Assembly: GCF_009017415.1 (NCBI RefSeq)
Contig: NC_092408.1
Location: 2,728,001-2,792,000 of the forward strand
Source: Aspergillus flavus
Taxonomy: Eukaryota; Ascomycota; Eurotiomycetes; Eurotiales; Aspergillaceae
DNA length: 64,000 nucleotides
Reading direction: 5' to 3'
Each line of letters starts with the position of its first letter. Within the stretch, counting starts at the first letter, position 1. Below are positions 1 through 13,263 of the stretch, in pieces. Both the position numbers and the translations under genes were made by a program. A model generated the notes under the pieces. It was not told the DNA's origin. It made no database searches and saw nothing but the letters and a program-made list of their open reading frames with translations.

Positions 1-1926
1 GAAATGCAAATCGACTAACAAATCCCCCCTAGAGTTGAAGATGGGATTCTTCATCAGATAGCTGCCCTTTCCGGGGAGGAAGAGTCGTTGCTGATCAGCC
101 AAGCCATATAGGAGGTAGTTCCCAACCCCTGAGAGTGCGCTTTCCATGCCACCCTGGACCCTGTTCTTGAAAGTTTCTGCGATCTGTTGTGGTGGTGGGC
201 TCCATGACATGTTTCCAGATGAGTTTTGGGAGACGTTCACCTTGTCAGACCCTTGGACGATTTTGAATTGCAGCCCACCGTCTTCAACCGATGCCATGGC
301 GATGGACATGGACCAGCTGATTCCAAATGTCATCTCCGTCCTGTTGACTCATTGTCAATAATTAACTTAAATGTTTCTTTATAGTTGAATTGTGACGAAT
401 CTAACACCCACCATGTACTGAACTTCCGCGTAGAATGATCTGCTCGGAAAACAAAGGTAGTGCTGCCACTCAAGTCTACTACCTGTCCACCAGGACGGAA
501 CCCGAGACTAGCGGTGGTGCTTTTCGCTGTCAGAGACATGTGTTAATCAATTTCCAATCATCATTGAGAGTAGGGGAGATGTACTGTCTTCCTGCAATTT
601 CATGGTGTCACGGCTATCATTAGGATTCGCGACTTGAATTTCGCTATGACGCGATGGGCCAATCAGCCACCAAGTGTTTGGCTTCCACCATTGAGGCGAA
701 AACTGGTACTGGCTATCTTCAGCAGCGTCGTCTCCGGTGTGGTACTCGATTCTGGACCGGAAAGGATGGTCCGGGTCATTGCTATCATCCCAATAACACA
801 TGGGTGTGTCAGGATAAGGAACCATGTCAATGACTAATTTTCGCATCAGGCCTTGCATCCAAGGCCAAAACAAATCACAGTTCATGACGAAGGTACCCTC
901 GCGATCACCATTATCAACCCAAGGACCAGTGTACTCAATAGCCCCACCGGCCGGGGGAGAGTCGAAGTTGCACATCATCAGATACGAGAGAGCGTTGAAC
1001 TCTATGTTATCCTTTGGGGCCTGAGAACCATCGGAGCCTTTCCAGGGATAGCAGTAGTAGTCAATGCTAGTCGGAGGAAACGTGGGCGCGTATTCATTCA
1101 CTGCCAGAGATGCTGGATGAGTACTGCGAAGTGGGCAGGGATACAGCAAGAACCTTACGCTCGTCATCTTCCTGGCGTTCTGCAGAATAGCCCAGAATGT
1201 TTTTGCCTTTTTCCTTCATTACATTTAGCCAGCGCTGGATAAAACTGTCAAATGTGGCACGGGCCTCAGGAGTCAGATTCCTGAATGCATCATTCTTGTC
1301 TCCAAATTCACTAAGGTCGGGCTCCCATTTTGTTGTCGCTGTTCAGCAAGGAGGTTAGTCCAGTTCTAGGAGAATACCAAGTGGGGTTCACACTCACACG
1401 ATGCATCAATAAACAACGCAGCCAGGGTGAAGTTGGAATTAGGCAGTCCCGCACGTTCTTTGAACTCTTGGTACTCCTTCGAATCTTTGGTGACCTCCTT
1501 TCGAGCTGTCTACTGGGTGAGCGATGACATTCAATAGAGAAGCTGCAGGTAGCCCCTACCAATCGTTACCGAGAAAGCAAATATCCAGTTCTTGATATCC
1601 CAATTGATTTTGCTGTCATCATCAGGGTCATCAGTCAGGTAAAGAAGCACCTCACCCTCAGTCATGCGCAGCTGAAAGTATAACATGGGATCTTCCGTAG
1701 TAACCTGTAAGCTGACGGTGGGCCGTCCGACCTTGAATTTGAGGAAGTCTCCTCCCCTAACAGTATAAGAAAAATACTTCAAGGGGTTATCTTCATCGCC
1801 CTCCCGCTGGGCCGCGTCCCACATTGCACTGAAACCATTGTTGATTATCTTCTGCGACAGGAAGATAGCCTGGGCATAGGGATTGGGGTTCGTCTTATCA
1901 ATGAAATTGTCGCCTGTAGTCGCCAT
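1..1926 (-). CDS. Unknown conserved-looking protein, 6 exons seen, C-terminus off the left edge
   Basis: I do not recognise the family. The ATG is at 1926. Exons on the minus strand are 1926-1560, 1505-1398, 1338-1159, 1100-585, 526-412 and 340-<1; every junction keeps frame, giving about 542 residues before the window ends. No signal peptide or membrane segment is visible. The first 120 residues are rich in beta-strand-like alternation and end in the motif NWDIKNWIFAF. Later parts are Trp/Pro rich (DLFWPWMQGL, QWWKPNTWWLIG), and the last visible stretch reads FLPGKGSYLMKNPIFNSRGD. That pattern faintly recalls lipid-binding TULIP/P47-like proteins, but this is a weak impression. The gene is divergent from the 1163-aa unknown gene at 3557, with 1.6 kb between starts, so shared regulation is possible. 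Six consistent introns argue for a real, functional gene. Confidence 0.7.
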
Positions 1927-3556
1927 GGGGAAAGGTATGTTTCTCCAGTGTCAATGGAGCTGTGTTTGTTTTTGATTAGATGGCGGGAGTGGATTTATCT
2001 TATTTATGTTGGCCACCGAGCATCTCTCTATACACCAACAGCACAATCTCCTCATTTCAATCGATAATTTGGTTACTTGAATGATACATGAGAAATGGAT
2101 GTGTCATAGTATCGAGTCGGTCGACGGATGTTGTACAGCGTCATTGGTAGATGCCGGGCACGCATGCAGCACCTCTTGGATATACTAAAAACCCTCAGGC
2201 TACGTGGCCATCATGATTCAGCCCCAGTAGGAGCATGACAACTGTCTGTATGCACTCCATGCAGCAACATCACCTCCCCACTCCATGGTCCAAGTTGACC
2301 AACTAGCCGACAGACCTTTGGCCAGATGATTGGATGGAAGCGATCTCCTCAACGTCAGAAAACTTGGATGGGACATGGCTTCAGCTGAAGCCCTGATAAC
2401 CATTCGCCCCTCATCCAGTCCTTGACAAAATGTGGGGTTCTTATGCAGGTGGACCCTCAGTTCCGTGCGCTAGTGGGATGCAATGTGCGGACAACAGCAG
2501 ATCATTACTTTCTGTGACCGAGCTGAAGATAAACCAGGGTTTGCAGCAGACAGAGCTCGTTCGGACCTTAAGATTCTGGTAGCCAGGTTTCGAAAAGGCA
2601 GAACCTCACGATACGAAGGCATCCTATGCTATGTTATTTGAAGAAATTGGTGACCTGCATTTGATAGCAGTAGATTGTAGTAGTATAATAGAATAGGTGC
2701 CTCGCTAGTAATCCACTATATGAAGTTACTAAGCAATGTTGAAGCGCTTAGTGACACAGAATTGAGCCACTGTTAGATTTAGGGGTCCACTAAGACTCAA
2801 TATGGCGAAGGTCACTGAATTGGATATGCCAAAGAACATGCATTCATCGCTGAAAGTAGCAATATGACCAGTCAAATGAATGAAACGACATGCTTGGTTA
2901 GATTAGATGGTAACACACCTTCACAGTGCTGGAAACCTGTTTCTTTGTCCTGCATTATGCCATGCAGGTCTCGTCACGGCCAGATCCACCAGTGCGCAAC
3001 TTGCTTGAAGGCCAGCATTGGGTTGCAGATAGTCATCGAAGGTCTTGTCAACTGCACTATGTTGTCATTTTAGCTACGCCATGCAAACCAAGTAATCAAC
3101 GACTGTTGGTACTCGCAGCTTGACATCCAGGATCTGATAATTCCCCTTCACCAGACAGGCCACGCACCACAAGGATGATTACTGATCTACATCTTCTAGT
3201 CTTTGCTGCATCAGGCTATCCAGGCCTTCTCCAACAATTCAGGTACGCATGACCTGGGTTGCCACGCCACATACAACCATTGGAGATGAACCAGTTGCCT
3301 TTCACCCCGCCTCCTTTGAGGTTAGCCAGGTATGACATTGGAAGACCATTTACCAGCAAGTGCATCGTTCTGGACACCTCATGCAAGCCCTCTACTAGAG
3401 ATCAATGATGTCAATGAGAACCTGCTTAGCAATACATCTAAACATACCTGTACCTGATGTTATTAAAAGGCCAACAAGGGCCACTAAGAAGGGGATTCTT
3501 GTGTTCCTCAGAACCAGAACTCGTTCTAATCCTCCTTGACCACACACCAATCAAAT
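1927..3556. other. Intergenic spacer between divergent unknown genes
   Basis: About 1.6 kb separates the two divergent starts. Only short open frames without splice support or recognisable motifs are present, so I see no gene. It presumably holds both promoters. Confidence 0.5.
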
Positions 3557-6500
3557 ATGATCACTGTCACCAAGGACGGGGAGTTGATGACCAATTATGT
3601 CACAATCAACCCAGTCCCGGCAGATGAGGTCTTCGGGGCCTTTACCGATCATGAGAAACAGCCTGCAGTTATGAGTCTCAGCGAAGACAGCATCCTATAC
3701 CTCGTCATCAGCAACGGGGGCAAGGTCACCCGTATTGACTTTGGCAGAAGCTCGGGTATTGTCAAAGGGGAGAGAAAGGTTCTCGCATTCGCGGTGCAGC
3801 AATCCCTGGATGGCACGTTGGATATCTGCATGGCCGTCGATAAACCCACCTCCGGATGTCGCTTCTACCTGTTGCATGCAATTCGGCCAGAGGACCTTCT
3901 GCAACCGATACCTCCCAGTAAAATTATTGAAGCGGCGAACTTCCCTATTGTGGCTCACATCTATATGGTAAGTTAGAATGAAGACTTTACCATGAATCTT
4001 GCTGACATTTCTGAAGGGGAACAAGTCCACAGCCATGTCTCAGTCCCTTCCTCTGGTGATGGTTGCTTTCGTGCGACCAGATCGAATCACCAAGACGGAA
4101 GAACTCAACTTTGTCGAGTTCAAAGGCAAGGAAGCCAAACTCAATGGAAACTGGACGGTACCCGCAGACCCCGAACGTATTCTTGCAGTTGAGTTAGGAA
4201 CAGTCTCCACTGGAGATGGAGCTTTCATCCTTTACGAAGGCCAGAGTGGCAAAAAACACCTGCTCTTTCAGAGTTTCACCGGCTCAGTCCCATTCGCTGT
4301 CCAACCTGTATGTCCGGAGGGTACGTAAGCTTTTCCAGGACCCAAACTACTATGGAGGTGGGAGTGGGTTGCGCTGACTTGGGTTAATCACAGGAGCCGT
4401 CGGCCTCACGACATTCCTCGATACCCAGACACAAGAAACTACTTTGATAGTAGCAGGAGATAAAATCGCCTATTTCCTCCCTAGGGCCTATTTGTCGCCC
4501 AAGGGCATTGGAACAGTAATTGATAATCTAGAGCATGTGCCAGGAATGAAAGACATCCACTGTTCCCAGTCACAAGAGGATCTTCGTCTGTGGTACACAA
4601 CGGTGGACGATGCACTCTACTACTACACCACCACTACTTCGGACCTGTCAGAGGGCGTGAACATTCCGCTTCTTACTGAGGGGCAAGGAGGCCGTGCGTC
4701 TGGCCTTCTTTGTGCCCAAGCAAGGGACGACGACAGCGATCTTCTGGTCAGCAGTCTTCTTTCAGTAGACCAGGATGCAAACATCTATCTGCTTCAACAG
4801 GACTCGGCCTCCAAAGCCTGGCAGCGGTATCCTTTCTGGTTTTCCTCTGAGAAAAACGTCAAGGAAGTGGAAGGCTATATGCTCCGATTCCAGGTGGTTC
4901 AAAACAACGACCCCGAGGACCCTAATAACGATGACGAGGGAGAGATGATTGTGGGTTCCTGGCTGTATGTCACCTGCTCTGGTCTTGTGCGATGTTTTAT
5001 CAATGGAAAACCCGCAACCATGTCCCCGGCTGGAGACTGGTATCAGACCGATGTCAAGGGGGTGCTGAACGTCTTGCTGCAAACGGAGGATGCTACATGT
5101 CACCAGTTCGCTGTTCAGCGCTATCGTCCAGTGGAGATACCCGGGGGAAAGCGTCAGCGCAACAGCGAGAGATTAATCGAGGATCCCGTGTTAGATCCTT
5201 CTGAAAAGGTTGTCGGCCGGCTCAAAAACATCCAAACTGAGGATGACTTGCGAGCGCTTCGGAGACAGGATGGCACTCCACTCATTGGCCCAGGTGTGCC
5301 AGATGGAGACGTCATCCGGGCTGCTCAGGCATTCCAACAGCTGTCGGAGAGGGCGGATGAAATTCACCTTGATCAAAAACAAAAGCTCGCAGCATACAGG
5401 TTGGCAGTCCGGGAGCTGAAGGGCCAGGCTTCAGGTGGAGAAATTGTACCGTTTGGCTTCTTTGATGATGCGTGGGATTGGCTCACAGGGGCCTGGAACT
5501 GGGTCGAAGACAAGGTGAAGGATGCAATTGACTGGGGTGTCAAGCTTGTCGGTCAGTGTCTCTATTAAATGCCCCTAACGTCTGTGCTAATTATCTATAC
5601 CCAGGGGATGTCTGGAAGTTCATCGTTAAGATTGGAGAGGAAATATTCGAAATTGCCCTGACAACCATTACTTCCATCGTCAAGGGTATTGTCTGGGTGT
5701 TTAAGAAAGTCGGGGCCTTCATCAAGGATGTAATTGAGTTTCTGGGATTCCTCTTTGGTTGGGGTGATATCCTTGATACTACTGATAGTATCGTGGCCGG
5801 GCTCAACGCTGCACTGGACCACGGTAAATCTGTGCTAGAATCGCAACACGACACTGTTCACGGCTGGCTAGAGGATCTGCGTGAGACTCTCAAGGAGCAG
5901 CTACCTATACTCCACGATACCGACTATACGGCGGTCTTGAAGAACCAGGAGCTGGCCAAACTGCTATCGGGGAGCAGTAAGCTGTCTGACGATGATGAGA
6001 CAAAGCAAAGTGTGGTATACAACTGGTCGGCCTACAATTTCACCTACGGGGGTGGCACAACCAGCGCAGTCCTGCATGATGACTCGATGTCCCGGACGGG
6101 CACAGAGGATGAATTGCTGCGCCTATGGGATACAGTTGTTGATCAGCTCGAAGCCATCACAAAGACGGTTGTCAAAGTGGCCAAGGAGTTTGTGGATTTC
6201 TTCAAGCCTGGGCACCTCAACGTCAATACATTGATCAATAAAGTCGGGACCATCCTCATCGATGAGCTCGTGGATGCTCTAGAACGGCTAGCCGACATTA
6301 TCTTCTACGCCCTCTCCACCGGAATCAGTATCATCAAGGATATAGGTAATAAAAAGATTGACATTCCCATAATATCGTGGGTCTGGGAGAAGATCATATC
6401 CCGCGGGCGGCCGTTGACACTGCTCAACTTCTGTGCTTTGTTGATTGCCATTCCTACTACAATCCTGTACAAGGCCACCACCAAGTCCGCGCCTCCCAAA

Positions 6501-7272
6501 CTGAGCGGCCGAGTCACGAAGGACACCTTTGCTCAGCACGTCACTGGTAAAGGTAGCGCCACTCTGTCCAAAGACATTACTAATTTTGCACTCTCTGCCT
6601 CATCTGGGCTTGAGTTGGTGTCGGAAGAGTTCAGCACCCTCGGGCTTCTGGCCGATGGCACTTTTGAGGGACTGGGACTCGAGGGCATCTCGGTGGGGTT
6701 CATCGGTGAGTTTATGAATGTGTTCGACTCAGCCACGCTCGCCTTTGAGGCAGTCGGTGGATTTGTAGAGTGGCCCGTCATCCCGGATGAGACCACAGCC
6801 GAGGATACTCGTGCCTTTGACTTGGCTAAGTTCAACAAGTACTCAGTATGTCGTCCCGACTAATGTGCATATCTTCTCCAGCTAACAGAAACAGGGATGG
6901 GCGTTGAAAGGTGCCGGAATGGGATCTTCCGTAATCATCAAGGTGGTTGCTAAAGCAAAGAAAGCTCCACGACCAGTCGTCAAACGCTGGAAGGCCACCG
7001 TGGGCGCTGCCATGTCGGTTCCAAAACTGTGTCTCTCCCTGACCAACGGGATCCAGGATGCCAAAGAAGGTGAGAAGAGTGATATTCTCATCGTCAACGG
7101 ATTCCTCAAAGGAGGGTTCACGTTCGGAAAGCAGTGGGGCGAGTCAGTTGCAGCGTGGAACAACCAGGTGGAGAATGAGTTGATGTATGCGGGCTTAGTG
7201 GTCAAACAGATTTGTGCGATTGCTCTCTACGGTCTGAAAATCGTGGACTTTGGGGTGGGAATCATTGAATAG
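3557..7272 (+). CDS. Large unknown protein, 1163 aa, 5 exons
   Basis: Exons are 3557-3967, 4017-4320, 4394-5551, 5605-6845 and 6895-7272. All four introns (48-73 nt) have GT-AG ends and keep phase, and the summed length is a whole number of codons. The first ATG is at 3557; the open frame upstream begins only with TTG. The N-terminal 450 residues are strand-rich with repeated acidic turns, perhaps a propeller-like or lectin-like region, with no known motif. From about residue 600 the protein turns into long amphipathic, Trp- and Val-rich helices (WDWLTGAWNWVEDKV and following), then a hydrophobic segment near LTLLNFCALLIAIPTTILY, then a Gly-rich tail. There is no signal peptide. I do not know its function. 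A large soluble head with membrane-active helices is an inference from composition only. Its divergent neighbour is also unknown. Confidence 0.75.
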
Positions 7273-8776
7273 CGGTGTTATAGATCTTCTAGTTAGCAGG
7301 GAAGTCGGTAGGTACATTGAATAATTCTGAGATGAGTTGGTTGAAGTTGTTATTGATAGGATATTTACTTCGCGCGGCGTACATGTATATATAGCCGTTC
7401 GACTATACAACCATCCTTTTAATCTTCAACAATTGTCCCATGTGCTGTAGCTCCTTATGAAACTGTTGGGCTTCAGGCTTATAGCAAGTACGGCCTCAAT
7501 ACACAAAAATAGACACTCAATTCCATACTTGCAAGGCCTTTTACCTCATTTGTAGTATCATAGTTAGTCGGACAGATGATGAGTCGGAGAGTCTCCGCAA
7601 GATTTGCAGGTCGCATGGTAAGAGTCCGTCACAAATCCTTTGCACTCGCAGTACTCCTGGCCGTTGCAGTGGTCGATATTGATGGGCAGAGTAAGATCAC
7701 CTGAGACAGTTATGGGAGATGTGCTGCTGGGTTGATATTAGGCTACTAGGGTTCAAGGGGATATCAGAAGTGCTTTTGTTGGGATGATACCTAGCTGAAA
7801 TGACTCAAATACAAAGGGCAAATGCGAAGGGCAGATTGGTTAAGCAGCAGTGAAAAGGTGAAACCTTTAAGGTAAACAGTGACACCGTTATTGGAGTCCG
7901 ACTGGTTCGCCCGAGAGCTGGAAGTGCGGCCTTTTATGCTTATCAGCCTTTACGCATGCATGCATGAAAGACCATCCTTCCTGTATCAATAGCTACATCG
8001 CGTCGTCATTCTACAGATCATAGGATTGAATAGTTCGTCCGTGCCTATACTAAGTAAGTTTCATGTATTTGATGTGTTGTTGATGCCTTCTCCAACGCTC
8101 AATATCAATGGCTGTCTCGATGTCCAAGTGTTGTGCTCGTGTTCTGATATATATTCATGTTGCTATGATGCTTGCCCAGGCTTTTATAATAGCATGGCAA
8201 GACTCGCCGACAGGCTGAGATGACTGGCTCGAAGGCGACACATCATGACCCACTCCTTCTGATCTCAAGTCTGGATCTATATACTTTGTAGCCCAGGGCC
8301 CTTTATTATTTGACTCCCTCCAGGGGTCTGCTTCTTCTCCTCAGGCATGAAAACGAGTAAGAAAGGATGAATGGGAAAATAGTAAAATAATGGTCATGTC
8401 TCCTTATAGTGTAACAAACACGATCACAAATGCTTACTTATTCCAAACCTTCCCAATTCTTGGAAAACATATTTCTTCGTTTGCAACGAAACTTTGGCCC
8501 GGTCGGTCAATTCCCTTGTCAATAGTGAACCACGCAACTGGTCATAGAGCCGAATACATGTGTCTCAAGAAGCCTAAAATGCAAGTGAAAAGATCATATG
8601 AAATGCTATGCGCCCTTCTATTAAGGATAACTAGGGCTATATCAGGGGCGTGATAAGAAACCCCACCATTTCCCGATTAGTGACGGGCATCACCTGATCC
8701 CGGAGAAAGATTCCCCACGTTCCGGCCCTCTCGACGTGAATCACCTCGTATCAGCCATGTAGAAACCAGAAGCAAC
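7273..8776. other. Intergenic, nothing recognised
   Basis: 1.5 kb with only short unsupported frames. The last part must hold the promoter of the Zn2Cys6 regulator. Confidence 0.5.
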
Positions 8777-10888
8777 ATGGGCGAAAGAAAGCACAGACAT
8801 ACCACTTTCTCAGGGTAAGTAGGCCAGCGTGCGTTATACTGCATCTACTGACGGTAATCAGGTGCTGGACCTGCAAGGCCCGAAAGGTTAAATGTGATGA
8901 AAACCCACTGGGCTGCGGGAGCTGTCTACGATTGGGATTAACCTGTGGTGGATATGATATCCAACTGCAGTGGATGTCCTCCGACGCAGGTCGTCGGCCC
9001 AACAGGAATCTTTCTGCCCGGGTAGGGAGGAGGCGCATTGGTGCAGGTGAGCTATCAACTTCAATCCCTGCCTCTTCTGGCATATGCGTCACATGCTCAG
9101 ATGGTATATAAGGCTGGACTAGTATTCTTCAATTCAAAGCAGACGAGATCGATGAGTTCCTCACTAGAGTAAATGAGGAAGCTAGCCGAGGGGTTTCGAC
9201 AACACATGGTCCTTTTACAGCGTTCTCTGTAGACCGGAACCGTAGCAATCACAGGACATCTCCCGTTTCACCAGCGGAACAGGCACTTTCAGGGGATTCA
9301 AATGGTGCAGTGACGGCGGAGGGCTGCCCGGAAGGAACACCAAATTGCGAATCAAATCCACACGAGCTGAATAATCAGATCCCATCGTTACCTTCAAATT
9401 CCAGGCTCACCCCGATTGATAATTTATCACTACCCTCAAGGACCGCAGGTAGTCAAGATGATGAGCATCCCGAGCCAGGATTCCAATCGCACTTTGCTCA
9501 GGATAATCAAGGATTGCAGACTGATTCATCCGAGGGTGTCAACGACATAGCTCCCTGTGATACAGATATTCTACCGAATGTCGAAGTTTCGCTATTACAG
9601 CAACCGCAAATGTTTCTGTCGAGCAGCTGGAAAGCCAACGAGCTGTTTCACCATTATGTTACAAATGTTGCTGATATACTTCTGCCAGTCACGCACCCGG
9701 GCAATCCATATCGGTCGATGTATGCCCCGGCAGCACTTGAGGGATCGCTGTACTTCGAGTCCGGGGCTTTTAATGCAGCCCCTAATATAGGACTCTGCAT
9801 ATTCCATTCACTCATCTCCACTTCCGCCTTCCATCTACATCGCTGCTACAATTTCAAATCTGAGTATTATCGTCTGGGTATCATCCACCGGCAACTTGCG
9901 CTAGAATCATTGCAAATGGTCTTGATGAAAGATGTACCACTACTTAACTACAAGACCATCTTGGTCGCACTTCTTTCTATGGTCACGATTGGAGTAAGTT
10001 TCCTACCTTTTCTCTGAAAGATCTGAACCCTAAATGACATTCGAACAGGTGATGGAAGGAAGCATCATCGACTTCCGCATTCACCTTCAAGGGATATCTA
10101 ATTTCCAAGGTCCTCGCCGCAAATGGCAGGTAATAACCGCAGAGACTCGTCAGCTAAACACTCAAAGTGCATTCTTGAATCTTCTTGCCCGCACTACCTC
10201 TTCCTTTACCCCATCACCTTGGCTTCCAAATCGGGAATTGCGGCAGTGGGAACAGGATAGTCTGACTTCAAATGATAATCGCTCCTATTGTTATGAGTTC
10301 ACATTCGGGATCACAGCTGATATTGCAGCCGCTATTCAGGAAATTACTGATCTGTACGAATGCCTGCAATTCTACCGTCAGGCCCAAGCGCCCATTCCGG
10401 AAGGTCTCCTAGAGGCTTGTGAAGATCTTGGCGATCGACTGCTTTCCTGGACCTTGAGCGCCGATAAGGTTCCCTCTTTCAATGACAGGGGTACCGATGA
10501 GTTGGATATTTTCAAACATCATTCCCACGCATGGCATGGTGCCGCTCTCATATTCTACCTAAACTGTATCCAAGGCGCCAAGCCTCAAGACCTAGTAGAT
10601 GAAGTTGCTACAGTTGCCTCCCACATGCTCGCTGTGGAAGAAATCAAATCGAAGCATATCGCCAACCAAATGGCCCCAATCAGTTGGCCGGCCTTTATAG
10701 CATCATGCTGTGCCTTAAATCGAGAGCCTTGGGAGGCGTGGTGGTTGGACGTGCAAAAGTACGGCATTGGGAGTATTCGGAGACAATATACTATTGTGCA
10801 GGAAATATGGTCTGAAATGGACACTAATTCATCCGAGGGATGGTTGCAAATTCTCCACCGGCGGGACATTCAGGTTCTAGCTGCATGA
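8777..10888 (+). CDS. Zn2Cys6 transcription factor with Fungal_trans_2-type domain, 647 aa
   Basis: Exons are 8777-8814, 8862-9046, 9113-9993 and 10049-10888. A 13-codon first exon splices directly into the zinc cluster, as is common for this class. The cluster has Cys at residues 14, 17, 24, 31, 34 and 41 (C-x2-C-x6-C-x6-C-x2-C-x6-C; core CWTCKARKVKC). A basic linker and a polar, low-complexity stretch follow. The C-terminal half (from about residue 250) has the helical pattern of the Fungal_trans_2 regulatory domain seen in ARCA-like regulators, including a segment around IGLCIFHSLISTSAFHLHRC. The acceptor at 9112 (AAG) is the least typical splice site. Nuclear DNA-binding regulator. It lies convergent to the SDR gene and near a sugar-lactonase gene, so it may control a local carbohydrate pathway (inference). 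Confidence 0.85.
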
Positions 10889-11076
10889 TTAATGGGCTGC
10901 TGGTGTCATTGAGAATATGGGTCATGTACGACAGTGCATATACTATCATTTGGACAACGGGCTAATATATTAGTTCAGCTGATTCCTCTGCGCCGAGGGG
11001 AAATTATTCCCTACTCAGTTCCTATATACATGAACACACAAACCATCCAGCGAGGACACCCAAACATGGGAACAGA

Positions 11077-12075
11077 TCAACAAACTGCTATGGTTAGTAA
11101 AATGCATCATATGAATGAGCAGCTGGAATACTCACTGCCAATAACACCATTAACAGGGATGTCGATGGATGTCGTGTAACTAGCCGCATCGCTCAGGAGG
11201 TAAACATATGCACCACCGAGCTCCTGTACCTCGGCGAGTCTAGGAAATCCGCCATAGTACTTCAGCTGCTGCTCCCAGTCCGGCTGCTGGGGCACCCAAT
11301 ATGTCATGGCGGTCTTTACTAGGCCCGGAGAAACACTGTTCACGCGAATACCGTATTGAGCCCATTCCATAGCAAGGGTATGAGTCATGTTGCGAACGCC
11401 CGCTTTTGAGGCACCGTATGGGGTGGAGGGTACTCTCTGTTTCGCATATTAGTAACGGTAGCATAAGACGGTAGTCCTTACGAAAGGTACTACTTGCCTT
11501 ATTAGGGCGGTATGAAGCCATTGAAGCTGTAAAGACGATAGAACCCTTAATGCCCAATTTGATAAAGGCACGTGCAGCCGCCCGCGCTGTGTAAAACGCC
11601 CCGAAGAGGTTGACATTGAACAAGTTCTCAATCTCTTCCTTTGTGAAGTCCAGAGCTGCCTTATGGTGTGTCCGTCCCGCATTTACTACCATGCCGTGTA
11701 ATGCGCCTGCTTCTTCAATGATCTTCTCGACGGCTGCTGTGATTGTGTCTTCCTCCGTCACGTTTGCGTTCAATGCGTGGAGCTTTCCCGGATAACGCTG
11801 CGAGAGTGCAAGAAACTCTTCACCCGTCTCGCCGATATCGATGGAGTAGACTCTTTCTGCGCCGTTGGACAGACAACATTCTGCGATTCCTAGGCCGATT
11901 CCCCGGTTTGCACCGGTAACTGAACAAATAGCAATCTGTCAATGTAACAAGCCAGGCCGGGTGTCTGGTGGATATTCTTACTTGCGATCACCTTCGATCC
12001 AAGGGTGACCTGCGTTTGGGGTACGGTGGAGGCCTGAGAGGCACCGGCAGCTTCTGTCTTGGTTGAGGCAGACAT
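11077..12075 (-). CDS. Short-chain dehydrogenase/reductase, sorbose/xylulose reductase-like
   Basis: ATG at 12075. Exons are 12075-11982, 11919-11498, 11436-11136 and probably a tiny last exon 11084-11077 (274 aa). Without the last intron the frame runs to 11107 (281 aa), but a GTGAGT donor, a TACTAAC branch site and a TAGCAG acceptor favour the spliced form. Classical SDR hallmarks are present: TGANRGIG cofactor loop, NAG (VVNAGRTH), catalytic Ser in FTASMAS, and YGASKAG with Tyr and Lys. The C-terminal SPGLVKTAM and IDIPVNGVIG segments fit the NADP(H)-dependent sugar/polyol reductases (sorbose, L-xylulose or mannitol type); the substrate cannot be read from sequence. The second intron uses a GC donor (AAG|GCAAGT). 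The neighbouring regulator and lactonase suggest sugar metabolism. Confidence 0.88.
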
Positions 12076-12145
12076 GATGGTAAGATCTTGATGCAATGAG
12101 ATAGCGTTACAAGGATGATTGACCCGCTTGCTGGACGACTCTAAG

Positions 12146-12153
12146 TATTTATA
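12146..12153 (-). promoter_or_regulatory. TATA box of the SDR gene
   Basis: TATAAATA on the minus strand about 71 bp upstream of the SDR start codon. Confidence 0.5.
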
Positions 12154-13263
12154 ACAAGTCTTCGTCTCTCTGAAAACAATTTGAATATGCATAAAACAAT
12201 CATATGTCATTGCTTGCCCCACAGAAGCTAAACCCCGCGTTGATTCCCCGCATATAGAATAAGATGCTCTTCTAGGGGTCTTCAGTCCCCGAGACGAGAC
12301 ACCTCTGTGGGTCTGCCAAGAACGCACCCCGAAACGAGGCGTCCTTTTTTGAGTCGCGGTAACTTGTAAGAATGAATTAATGGAAGGCTGATCTAATCTG
12401 TATATGCGGGGAAATTGGTTTGTCTTTTCTGTTTATTTTCTCCCCTTTTTATATAGCAGTAAACTCTCTCTTTCTGTCATGCTTTTACCTCATCGTACAT
12501 CACTATTCTCTCCTCATCACAGCCTCGATCAATGCATATGGAGTCTTCCACTCGCACCGGCCAGCTGTTCAGAAAATGTTTGAATAAAGCTATGAATAGC
12601 CTAATATGATATTGCACCGAATGATTACCTCGTAGGGCAGTGTTCAGACTAATATTCTATCTCTACGGAAGAGCTGGTCTTATCTATGATAGAGTCAACA
12701 TCCGCCGTCTCTGGAAAACATCAGAAGCCAGGCGCAGTTCATTCATTCAATGATAAGTAAAGGTAGAACCAGTTTACGTTGAACAGTAACTCTTTCGTAT
12801 AACCTGGGGTACGGTGATAAATGCAAGGCTTATCAATTCATCGCTGTATCTCCGATGCGGGATTGTTGGACCCACTAATGGCGGGGCTTTAAAAAGGGCC
12901 TTTCCTTGAATGGGAATTAGTGGCTCCAGATACTGTATCAGGATTTGGGAATAGATTCATCCAACATTTAAATCGATGCTTGGTCTGGATGTTGTAGGGT
13001 AGGCATCCTTTCTCCTTCACATCCACTGAGGTTCCCATTATTCTAGGCTTTCGACCACTCTTCAAATCAATGTCTCGCATATAGTCAGTTCAACTGACTC
13101 ATGCTTCTAAGCATTTGCAGTGGTTATGATTGGAACTACTGAGAATTTACTAACTACTTATAAAGCACATTAACCAGTACCTCAATCCTGTCAACGCCTA
13201 TCTCAATTTGACTAAATTTGACCAAACTATCCGGTACCATAGCGCCAGCAAAGACGGCACACC
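12154..13263. other. Intergenic between SDR and lactonase genes
   Basis: About 1.1 kb with no supportable gene. The two flanking genes are divergent, so both promoters lie here. Confidence 0.5.
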
